Below, in pieces: positions 51,061 through 58,738 of a stretch of 64,000 bases of DNA. Every line of letters starts with the position of its first letter. Positions within the stretch are counted from its first letter, which is position 1. The notes beneath the pieces were generated by a model, which was given only the letters and a program-made list of their open reading frames with translations, had not been told where the DNA came from and made no database searches. Made by a program: the position numbers and the translations under genes. This DNA comes from Streptomyces eurythermus (lineage in GTDB: Bacteria; Actinomycetota; Actinomycetes; Streptomycetales; Streptomycetaceae): assembly GCF_014649115.1 (NCBI RefSeq), contig NZ_BMSK01000007.1:1-64000 (forward strand). The letters are read 5' to 3'.

Positions 51061-52518
51061 ATGACCCACCAGTCAGTGGAGCCCAGGACCGCCGCCGAGG
51101 ACGCGGGCGAAGGCAGCCGCGTCCCCGCAGGCCGGTCCTGGCTCGACCGGTACTTCCACATATCCAGAAGAGGATCCACGGTCGCCCGGGAAGTGCGCGG
51201 CGGCATCACCACCTTCATGGCGATGGCGTACATCCTCCTGCTCAACCCGCTCATCCTGTCCGGCAAGGACGCGGCGGGGGACACGCTCGGCCAGAAGGCG
51301 CTGATCACCGCGACGGCGTTCGCGGCGGCCCTCACCACACTGCTCATGGGCTTCGTCGGCAAGGTGCCGCTCGCCCTCGCCGCCGGCCTGTCCGTCTCCG
51401 GTGTCCTGTCCACCCAGGTCGCCCCCGAGATGACCTGGCCGCAGGCCATGGGCATGTGTGTGATGTACGGCGTGATCATCATGCTGCTCGTCGTCACCGG
51501 CCTGCGCGAAATGATCATGAACGCGATTCCGCTCGCGCTCAAGCACGGCATCACGATGGGCATCGGCCTGTTCATCGCGTTCATCGGTTTCTACAAGGCC
51601 GGCTTCGTCCACCAGGGCAAGGGCGGCCCCGTCACCCTCGGCCCAGCCGGTGAACTCACCGGCTGGCCGGTCCTGTTGTTCGCCGGCACCCTGCTGCTGA
51701 TCTTCATGCTCCAGGCCCGGAACTTCCCCGGCGCCATTCTCATCGGCATCGTCAGCGGCACCGTCGTCGCCCTGATCCTGAACACCGCCGGTGTCATCGA
51801 CCCCGGGCAGTGGGCCAACGGCACGCCCGAGCTGCACGGCAGCGCGGTCTCCATGCCCGACTTCTCGCTCTTCGGCGACGTCGAGTTCGGCGGCTGGGGC
51901 GAGGTCGGCGCGATGACCGTCGGGATGATCGTCTTCACCCTGGTGCTGGCCGGCTTCTTCGACGCGATGGCCACCATCATCGGCGTCGGCACCGAGGCCG
52001 ACCTCGCCGACGACAAGGGGCGGATGCCGGGCCTGTCCAAGGCGCTGTTCATCGACGGCGCCGGCGGTGCCATCGGCGGTGTGGCGGGCGGTTCCGGCCA
52101 GACGGTGTTCGTGGAGTCGGCCACCGGTGTCGGCGAGGGCGCCCGCACCGGGCTCGCCTCGGTCGTCACCGGCCTGTTCTTCGCGGCCTGCCTGTTCTTC
52201 ACCCCGGTCACCGCGATCGTGCCGCAGGAGGTCGCCTCCGCCGCCCTGGTCGTCATCGGCGCCATGATGATGATGAACGCCCGGCACGTGGACTGGGCCG
52301 ACCGCGCCACCGCCATCCCGGTCTTCCTGACCGTCGTGCTGATGCCGTTCACGTACACCATCACCACCGGTGTCGCCGCGGGCGTCATCTCCTACGTCGC
52401 CATCAAGGTGGCCCAGGGCAAGGCGCGCGAGATCGGGGCCTTCATGTGGGGTCTGACGGTGGTGTTCCTCGTCTACTTCGCCCTCAACCCCATCGAGGGC
52501 TGGCTGGGAGTCCACTGA
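51061..52518 (+). CDS. NCS2/AzgA-family purine permease
   Basis: 485 residues with about 12-13 membrane helices. Family signatures include REVRGGITTFMAMAYILLLNP near the N-terminus, KVPLALAAGLSVSGVL, FFDAMATIIGVGTEADLADD and FIDGAGGAIGGVAGGSGQTV with FVESATGVGEGARTGLASVV. The AzgA branch imports adenine, guanine or hypoxanthine. The ATG at 51061 has GGGAG 7 nt upstream; an in-frame ATG at 51040 is poorer. It lies downstream of the xdh relic and near PucR, the surviving transport part of a purine-use locus. Confidence 0.88.
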   Translation: MTHQSVEPRTAAEDAGEGSRVPAGRSWLDRYFHISRRGSTVAREVRGGITTFMAMAYILLLNPLILSGKDAAGDTLGQKALITATAFAAALTTLLMGFVGKVPLALAAGLSVSGVLSTQVAPEMTWPQAMGMCVMYGVIIMLLVVTGLREMIMNAIPLALKHGITMGIGLFIAFIGFYKAGFVHQGKGGPVTLGPAGELTGWPVLLFAGTLLLIFMLQARNFPGAILIGIVSGTVVALILNTAGVIDPGQWANGTPELHGSAVSMPDFSLFGDVEFGGWGEVGAMTVGMIVFTLVLAGFFDAMATIIGVGTEADLADDKGRMPGLSKALFIDGAGGAIGGVAGGSGQTVFVESATGVGEGARTGLASVVTGLFFAACLFFTPVTAIVPQEVASAALVVIGAMMMMNARHVDWADRATAIPVFLTVVLMPFTYTITTGVAAGVISYVAIKVAQGKAREIGAFMWGLTVVFLVYFALNPIEGWLGVH

Positions 52519-52788
52519 CCTTCACGCCCCCGGGGTGCGTGGGGGCGCCGTGAACGAGCCGTGCCGGCAGGCGCCACGGACGGGCACATCCGTCCGGAAG
52601 CGCTCCCGGCACGGCGACGAGGATGCCCTGGCCGTCGGCCCGACCGGCGGCGTCAAGGGCGTCCTCGTCACACCGGTCCGGGCGGACGGTCCCGCCCGGA
52701 CCGGTGTGCGCGACCGCGCCGGCCGTCGCCGCCAAGGGGAGGCGGCGACGGCCGCGCGGATCGCCAAGGCCACGAGGCCGGGCCTTCC

Positions 52789-53320
52789 GGGTCCGCTTCG
52801 ACGGCGTCCGGGGTGTGCGGCGTGGGGCGTGTGCGGCAGGCAGCCTGGTTCAGGGCGTTTCGGCAGCTGGTCCGCCGTGCGGTGGTGTCGACGGCGGCCT
52901 GGTCGTACCGATCCGGGCGTGCGGTCTCGTTCGGCCAGTGCGCGCCCGGGTCCGCTTCGACGGCGTCCGGGGTGTGCGTCCGTCGCCCGAGGGCCGTCCG
53001 GAGGTCGGGGTGTGCGGCGTGGGGCGTGTGCGGTAGGCAGCTCAGTTCAGGGCGTTTCGGCGGCCGGTCCGCCGTGCGGTGGTGTCGACGGCGGCCTGGT
53101 CGTACCGATTCGGGCGTGCGGTCTCGTTCGGCCAGTGCGCGTGGCCGTGTGGATGGCCGGGGAACGACCGCGGCGGAGCCTTCCGGGTCCGCTTCGACGG
53201 CTCCCGAGGCACACGTCCGTCGCCCGAGGAGCGTTCGGAGGGCGGGGCGTGCGGCGTCAGATGTGTACGACAGGCGGCCCGCTCAGGGGCGTTCCAGCAG
53301 CCGGTCCGCCGCGCGGCCGA
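52789..53320. repeat. Tandem array (197-237 bp units) derived from the 3' end of the SRPBCC gene
   Basis: GGGTCCGCTTCGACGG recurs at 52789, 52948 and 53185. GTTCAGGGCGTTTCGGC, at 52848 and 53045, is a copy of the SRPBCC gene end at about 53281. Spacings are 159 and 237 bp for the first element, 197 and 236 bp for the second, the shorter ones reflecting a 39-78 bp deletion. On the minus strand the copies echo the gene's last codons (RAADRLLERP-stop) as RTADRPPKRP with a 1-nt loss. About 75 bp of shared sequence containing GTGGTGTCGACGGCGGCC follows each of the first two copies. No coding frame is kept across units. Confidence 0.85.
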
Positions 53321-53723
53321 ACAGCAGGCGGGACGCGCGTTCCAGGGCTCCGTCGAAGACCCGCGGCAGGAGGGCGACCCGCAGTTCCTCCCGCCACACC
53401 ACCCGGCTGCCGCCCCCGGGGCCGGGCCGGACCTCGATCTCCGCCCAGCCCAGGACCACCCGCCCCCGCTTCTCCAGCCGGCACAGCCCGCCCTCCTCAC
53501 CGGCCGGCGGGCGCCAGCGCGTCACCTCCATCACGTCGTCCACGGCGAACGGGCCGAGCCCGGACCGGGCGACGAACCGTGTGCCCGCGCGAGTCGGCGG
53601 GGGCGTGAGCACCCTGATGCGGGTCAGCGGGACGGCACCGGCGTGGCGCGGCCACTCGGTGAGCCGGCGCCATGCCTCGTCCGGCGGGAGGGGCACCGTA
53701 CGCGTGAGGGAGAAAGGGGGCAC
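53283..53723 (-). CDS. SRPBCC (polyketide cyclase/START-like) family protein
   Basis: 146 residues with the pattern of Bet v1-like lipid or polyketide-binding folds: FSLTRTVPLPPDEAWRRLTE at the start, GLGPFAVDDVMEVTRW in the middle and SRVVWREELRVALLPRVFDG near the end, then the long C-terminal helix. The start is a GTG at 53723. No ligand can be assigned. Its last codons lie in the final unit of a downstream tandem array made from copies of the same 3' end. Confidence 0.8.
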   Translation of the reverse strand: MPPFSLTRTVPLPPDEAWRRLTEWPRHAGAVPLTRIRVLTPPPTRAGTRFVARSGLGPFAVDDVMEVTRWRPPAGEEGGLCRLEKRGRVVLGWAEIEVRPGPGGGSRVVWREELRVALLPRVFDGALERASRLLFGRAADRLLERP

Positions 53724-53778
53724 GGCACGATCGTAGGCACCGCCGGTCCGTCGTGCCGGGGCGCGTCCGCCGCGGGAG

Positions 53779-54603
53779 CTACGGGCGGTACACCTTGCCG
53801 GGCTCCGCCTTGCCGGGGGCCAGCAGTTGGGGGACCGTCACGAAGACGTAGCCGCGCTGCTTCAGCCCGTCGATGACGCCGGGCACGGCCGGCACGGTCC
53901 CGGGGTAGATGTCGTGCAGCAGGATGATGCCGTCCCGGGACGACTGGTCCAGGACGCGCTTGGTGATGAGCGCCGAGTCGTCGGTCGTGTAGTCCTTGGC
54001 GGTCACGCTCCACAGCACCTCCGCCAGGCCCAGCTCCTTGCAGATCTCGTGCACGTTGGAGTCGGTGCGGCCCTGCGGCGGGCGCATCAGGGTCGGCTTG
54101 TGCCCGGTGAGCTTCTCGATCGCCTCGTTGGGCCGGTTCAGCTCCTCACGTATCTCCTTGTCCGATATCTTGGTGAGGATCTTGTGGTCCCAGGTGTGGC
54201 TGGCGACCTCGTGGCCCTCCGCCGCCATCCGCTTGACCAGCTCCGGGTACTTCTCGATGTGCCGCTTGCCGAGCAGGAAGAAGGTGGCCGGGACCTTCTT
54301 CTCCTTCAGGATGTCGAGCAGCCGCGCCGAGTTCTCGCTGGGCCCGGCGTCGAAGGTGAGCGCGATGCACTTGGCCTTGCGGCAGTCGACGCTGCCGAAC
54401 TTGGCCGGCGCGCCGTGTGCCGCCTCGGCGCGGACGGTGCTCGGGGCGGTCGTGTCGACCTGGGCGCAGCCGGCCAGGGTCAGCGTCAGGCCGGCCGCGG
54501 CCGCCGCGCAGGCGAGGGCCCGGCGGCGCAACCTCCGGCCCGTTCCCTGCATCTTCCTGGGCGCGTGCTGCGGCGTGACGGTCGTGTCGGTCAAGAGTGG
54601 CAT
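53779..54603 (-). CDS. Polysaccharide deacetylase (NodB-fold) lipoprotein
   Basis: 274 residues with an N-terminal Ala-rich signal and lipobox LTLAGC. The NodB domain reads CIALTFDAGPSENSARLLDI (motif 1), VASHTWDHKILT (motif 2, His ligands), LMRPPQGRTDSN (motif 3) and IILLHDIYPG (motif 5). In motif 1 the usual TFDDGP is TFDAGP, losing the metal-ligand Asp while keeping the base Asp. This form is common in actinobacterial secreted members. It probably acts on cell-wall or capsular glycans. The ATG at 54603 lies 7 nt after a TATAGT -10 within the palindrome at 54610-54630, so the mRNA is leaderless. Confidence 0.85.
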   Translation of the reverse strand: MPLLTDTTVTPQHAPRKMQGTGRRLRRRALACAAAAAGLTLTLAGCAQVDTTAPSTVRAEAAHGAPAKFGSVDCRKAKCIALTFDAGPSENSARLLDILKEKKVPATFFLLGKRHIEKYPELVKRMAAEGHEVASHTWDHKILTKISDKEIREELNRPNEAIEKLTGHKPTLMRPPQGRTDSNVHEICKELGLAEVLWSVTAKDYTTDDSALITKRVLDQSSRDGIILLHDIYPGTVPAVPGVIDGLKQRGYVFVTVPQLLAPGKAEPGKVYRP

Positions 54604-54609
54604 GCCGGG

Positions 54610-54630
54610 ACTATACACTGCGTGTATAGT
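54610..54630. promoter_or_regulatory. Perfect palindromic operator carrying divergent -10 boxes
   Basis: The left arm ACTATACAC (54610-54618), a TGC centre and the right arm GTGTATAGT (54622-54630) form a perfect inverted repeat. Each arm contains TATAGT, read leftward for the deacetylase gene and rightward toward the kinase operon. A dimeric repressor bound here would block both. The AT-rich site contrasts with its surroundings. The cognate regulator is not in the window. Confidence 0.75.
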
Positions 54631-54720
54631 GCAACTGTTCGAACCTGTTGGGTGAAACCGGGCAAAGTCCCCGTGCACACCAGTAGTACCGGACGGGTAC
54701 TCCGAGTAACCTCAAGGACC

Positions 54721-56412
54721 ATGACGCGCACGGGGGAGCGAGTCGGCACGGCACGGTTACGGACACCCGCCTGGATCGCGCGCATCGAGACGCCGGACGG
54801 GCGGGTCCTCGGTGCGGGGGTGCTCCTCGCGCCCGAACGGGTCCTCACCGCCGGCCATGTCGTCCGGCCCGGCCACCACTACACCGTCCGCCTGGTCGGC
54901 GTGCCCGGCCTCGGCCCCGTCACCGCCACCGTCCGCCCCGACGAGCACGTGCCCCAGCGCGAGGACACCTTCGGCGACCGCAGCGGCGACCTCGCCCTGC
55001 TGCGCCTGGCACCGCCCCTGCCCCCCGAACACACCACCCGGCTCTACCGCCTCGCCGCCCCGCACGGACCCGTCAGCATGTACGGCTTCCCGGACGGCGA
55101 CGACGGCGGGCGCTGGCACGGCGCCACCCTGGTCGCCGCCCGCGGCCGGGACAGCCAGGTCCAACTGCGCCCCCTCACCCCAGGCGAACTGGCCGCACCA
55201 GGCTTCAGCGGCGGCGGAGTCGTGGACCACGCCACCGACCAGGTCATCGGCATCGTCCTCAGCGTCGACGAGGGACCGGGCTCCGCGTTCAGCTACATGA
55301 GCCCCACCGAGACCATCCTCAGCCACCTGCCCCAGGTCGCCGCCTGGACCGACGGCGCCGAAGCCGTCGACCCCCGGCTGCGCACCGGCACCGGCCCCGC
55401 CGCCGGCCGGCTCGACGTGCCCTTCGGCACCGAACTCGCCTCCTGGTTCCGCGGCGAGGGCTGGCCGGTGCTCGTCACCGTCGTCCCCGCCGGCGGCGAC
55501 CGCGCCTTCACCCTCCAGCGCGCCGTCACCCTCGCCGACCGCGAACTGCGCACCCACCGCAACACCAGCGCCGTCAGCCACGACCCGCCCGAGACCGTGC
55601 CGCCCGCCGGCGCCCACGACCTCGCCCTGGACGTCGAGGAACTGACCACCGCCCAGGTCATGGACCGGATCGCCGAACGCCTCGGCATCCGCGACGACCC
55701 CCGCCCGGAACGTCTCGGCACCCTGCGCCGTCCGCTCGCCGCCGTGCTGGCCGGCGTCGACGAGGCGGCCGAACCCGACACCCTGCTCGCGCTGCTGGAC
55801 CGGCTCGCCCGGCAGGGCGCCCGGCTGCTGCTGGCCTTCCGCACCCCCGGCGAGCGCGCCGACCGCGCCGCCGAACTGCTCGTCCACCGCCCGCTGCGCG
55901 ACCGCTGGGCCCGGCTGCGCAGCGAACTCGACCGCATCACCGAGGACTTGGGCCCGGCCCTCGACACCCGACGGGACCGCGTCCTGCCCGGCCCCGGCAC
56001 CCGCCCGCTGCTGGACCGGGCCGAGGCCGGCGTACGGCGCACCCGGATGCTGCGCGCCTGGGTCGCCCACACCCCCGACCCCGAGCGCGACCCCACCGCC
56101 GCCGCCCTGCTGTTCACCTTCGAGGACGCCGTCGCCCGCCGCCGCCGGCGCCTGGAGAACGCCATCGGCCTGCTCGACGCCCGGCTGCGCCGCCGCGCCG
56201 AACTCCTCGGCCGCGTCGGCGCCGAATGGCCGCTGTGCCGGCAGCGGGCCGCCGCACACGGCGACCGGGTCATGACGGCGTACCGGCTCTACGAGGAGGC
56301 GCTGTCACTGCTGCGGCAGACCCCCTGCGACATCGAGCGGGCCGAGACCGCCGTCGAACGGTTCGTCGGCTTCTGCTCCACCACCGCACCGGAGGAGGAG
56401 GGCGCGTCGTGA
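54721..56412 (+). CDS. Trypsin-like serine protease domain protein, first gene of the PknG-type operon
   Basis: 563 residues, no signal peptide. The N-terminal protease fold has the full triad: His46 in LTAGHVV, Asp90 in SGDLALLRL and Ser163 in GFSGGGVVD. The remaining 380 residues are helical and charged, with no recognised domain, possibly a scaffold. Similar cytoplasmic trypsin-fold domains occur in actinobacterial signalling clusters beside kinases. The start at 54721 is close to a TAACCT -10-like box at 54707-54712. Its stop overlaps the kinase GTG by 4 nt. Confidence 0.82.
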   Translation: MTRTGERVGTARLRTPAWIARIETPDGRVLGAGVLLAPERVLTAGHVVRPGHHYTVRLVGVPGLGPVTATVRPDEHVPQREDTFGDRSGDLALLRLAPPLPPEHTTRLYRLAAPHGPVSMYGFPDGDDGGRWHGATLVAARGRDSQVQLRPLTPGELAAPGFSGGGVVDHATDQVIGIVLSVDEGPGSAFSYMSPTETILSHLPQVAAWTDGAEAVDPRLRTGTGPAAGRLDVPFGTELASWFRGEGWPVLVTVVPAGGDRAFTLQRAVTLADRELRTHRNTSAVSHDPPETVPPAGAHDLALDVEELTTAQVMDRIAERLGIRDDPRPERLGTLRRPLAAVLAGVDEAAEPDTLLALLDRLARQGARLLLAFRTPGERADRAAELLVHRPLRDRWARLRSELDRITEDLGPALDTRRDRVLPGPGTRPLLDRAEAGVRRTRMLRAWVAHTPDPERDPTAAALLFTFEDAVARRRRRLENAIGLLDARLRRRAELLGRVGAEWPLCRQRAAAHGDRVMTAYRLYEEALSLLRQTPCDIERAETAVERFVGFCSTTAPEEEGAS

Positions 56413-58709
56413 CCTCGTGCGTCCGGCCCGGCTGCACGGGCCGCATCATGGCGACCGGCTACTGCGACACCTGCGGCCACCGGCACGCCGAACCCCGCAC
56501 CGCACCCCACCCCGGGCCCCGTACGGAACCGCGCCCAGGCCCCCGTACGGGACCGCCCGCACGGCCCCCGGACGCGGCCGCCGCCGAGGAGCCGCCCGGA
56601 CCGGCGGCCGTGCACGCCGTCGCCGGACTCGGCGAACTCGACCAGCACGGACTGGTGGTCCTGCCCGAGGTCCCCGCCCCCGACGACGTCCTCCTCACCG
56701 ACCCCCGCCCGCCCACCGGGGGCCGCCGCTGCGGCGCCGGCGGCTGCACCATGACCATCGGCGTCGGCTACGGCGGCCAGCCCGGCCGCGCCACCGGCCG
56801 CTGCCCCCGCTGCGGCACGCCCTACTCGCTGCTGCCCCAGCTCGCCCCCGGCGACATCGTCGCCGACCACTACAAGGTGCTCGGCTGCCTCGCCCACGGC
56901 GGCCTCGGCTGGATCTACCTCGCCGAGGACACCCGCGCCGACGGCCACCGCGTCGTCCTCAAGGGCCAGATCAACGTCCACGACGTCCTCGCCCGCCACA
57001 CCGCCGTCGAGGAACGCCGCTCCCTCACCGCCCTGCACCACCCCGACATCGTCCGCATCGTCACCTACGCCGAACACCAGAGCGCCGGTCATCCCGCCAC
57101 CGGCTACCTCGTCATGGACTACATCGGCGGCCGCTCCCTGCAACAGCTCATGGACGCCGACGACATCGAACGGATCTTCCACGGCCGCCCCCGCCTCGAC
57201 CACGTCCTCACCTACGGCTGCAAGATCCTCGGCGCCCTCCAGTACATGCACGAACGCGGCCTGCTCTACTGCGACATGAAGCCCGCCAACGTCATCCACT
57301 TCGGCCGGGCAGTCAAGGTCGTCGACCTCGGCGCCGTCCGCGCCATCGGCGACCGCGCCTCCGCCTACGTCTACACGCCCGGCTTCGCCCCGCCCAAGGA
57401 GGAGATCGACCGCCGCGGCTGGCAGGTCGACAGCGACCTCTACACCGTCGGCATGACCCTCCAGGCCCTGGCCCGCGGCACCGAACCCGCCCCCGGCCTC
57501 GCCTCCGACTCCTTCCGCCGCGTCATCGCCCGCGCCACCCACGCCGAACCCCGCGCCCGGTTCCGCTCCGCCGCCGAGATGTCCCGCCAGCTCTGGGAGG
57601 TGCTGCGCGAGTTCCGCGCGCTCCGGTTCGGCGAACAACTCCCCGAGAGCTCCACCCTGTTCCGCCCCTCGGGCGCCGGCCTCGACGCCGGACTCGGCGC
57701 GATCCCCGCCCTCGGCCACTGGACCCGCCGCACCGGCGACCGGCCCGCAGCCCTGGACGTCTCCCCGCCCCACCCCGCCGAGGTGGCCGGCGCCCTGCCC
57801 GAACCCGTCCCCGACCCCGAGGACGGCGCCGCCCTGCTGCTCGACTCCTTCCCGCCCGACGCCCCCGACCGGGTCGCCCGGCAGTGGCCCCGAGAATCCC
57901 GCCTCGGCACCCCCGAGACCGCGCTGTGGCTGTGCCGCGCCTACCTGCGCAAGGGCGAGCAGCGAGCGGCGGAGAGCTGGCTCGCCGAGGCCGAGACCCA
58001 GCTCGGCGAACGCGCCGCCGCCCACGACTGGCGCATCGCCTGGCACCACGGCGTACTGCACCTCAGCAAGGGCGAGGTCGAGCTGGCCGGCGCCCGCTTC
58101 GACGCCGTCCACCAGGCGCTGCCCGGCGAGTACGTGCCCAAGCTCGCCCTCGGCTACTGCGCCGAACACACCGCCGGCACCCGCCCGGCCCGCGCCATGC
58201 GGTACTACGAGGCCGTCTGGAGACGGGACTTCGCGCACACCGCCGCCGCGTTCGGCCTGGCCCGCGGCCACCTCGCGGCCGGCGACCGGGACGCCGCCGT
58301 ACACGTCCTCGACGAGGTCCCCGCCACCTCCCGGCACCACGACGCCGCCCGCGTGGCGGCCGTCCGCATCCGCGCCGGCATCCTGGGCGCCACCCCGCCC
58401 ACCCCGGCCGACCTGCGCGACGCCGCCCGGCGCCTGCCCGAACTGCGCCTGGACGGCGGCGCCGCCGACGGCGAGTCCCGGGCCCGGCTGGTCGCCGAGG
58501 TCCGCGAGAACGCCCTGCACAGCCGCCCCGGCCAGGGCTGGGGGCCGGACTTCCCCGCCGGGGACCTCCTGGGCGACGGCGACGAGGACGGGCTGCGCAC
58601 CCGGCTGGAGCAGTCCTTCCGGCAGCTCGCCGCGCAGGCCCGCACCGCCGGGGAACACGGCCGGCTGCTCGACCTGGCCCACGCCGTCCGGCCGATGACC
58701 ACCTTCTGA
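56409..58709 (+). CDS. PknG-type serine/threonine protein kinase with zinc knuckles and TPR domain
   Basis: 766 residues. Two cysteine clusters precede the kinase: C4, C9, C19 and C22, then C108, C113, C132 and C135 (GRCPRCGTPY), the rubredoxin-like part of PknG. The kinase domain begins LGCLAHGGLGWIYLAED. The ATP Lys185 is in VVLKGQI, the catalytic loop is YCDMKPANV (Asp289) and the metal motif is DLG (Asp306), as in M. tuberculosis PknG. The C-terminal third is TPR-like (ETALWLCRAYLRKGEQRAAE). PknG regulates central metabolism through FHA proteins in relatives. The start GTG overlaps the previous stop. No membrane helix is seen. Confidence 0.88.
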   Translation: MTSCVRPGCTGRIMATGYCDTCGHRHAEPRTAPHPGPRTEPRPGPRTGPPARPPDAAAAEEPPGPAAVHAVAGLGELDQHGLVVLPEVPAPDDVLLTDPRPPTGGRRCGAGGCTMTIGVGYGGQPGRATGRCPRCGTPYSLLPQLAPGDIVADHYKVLGCLAHGGLGWIYLAEDTRADGHRVVLKGQINVHDVLARHTAVEERRSLTALHHPDIVRIVTYAEHQSAGHPATGYLVMDYIGGRSLQQLMDADDIERIFHGRPRLDHVLTYGCKILGALQYMHERGLLYCDMKPANVIHFGRAVKVVDLGAVRAIGDRASAYVYTPGFAPPKEEIDRRGWQVDSDLYTVGMTLQALARGTEPAPGLASDSFRRVIARATHAEPRARFRSAAEMSRQLWEVLREFRALRFGEQLPESSTLFRPSGAGLDAGLGAIPALGHWTRRTGDRPAALDVSPPHPAEVAGALPEPVPDPEDGAALLLDSFPPDAPDRVARQWPRESRLGTPETALWLCRAYLRKGEQRAAESWLAEAETQLGERAAAHDWRIAWHHGVLHLSKGEVELAGARFDAVHQALPGEYVPKLALGYCAEHTAGTRPARAMRYYEAVWRRDFAHTAAAFGLARGHLAAGDRDAAVHVLDEVPATSRHHDAARVAAVRIRAGILGATPPTPADLRDAARRLPELRLDGGAADGESRARLVAEVRENALHSRPGQGWGPDFPAGDLLGDGDEDGLRTRLEQSFRQLAAQARTAGEHGRLLDLAHAVRPMTTF

Positions 58710-58738
58710 CCCACCCACCAGCTCCGGGAGAGACAGCG

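Noticed and set aside
56417..58738. A 1470-codon frame joined to the VWA gene
   Set aside because: Its first half is an Arg/Pro-rich shadow of the PknG-type kinase in another frame; only the part from 58739 is real.
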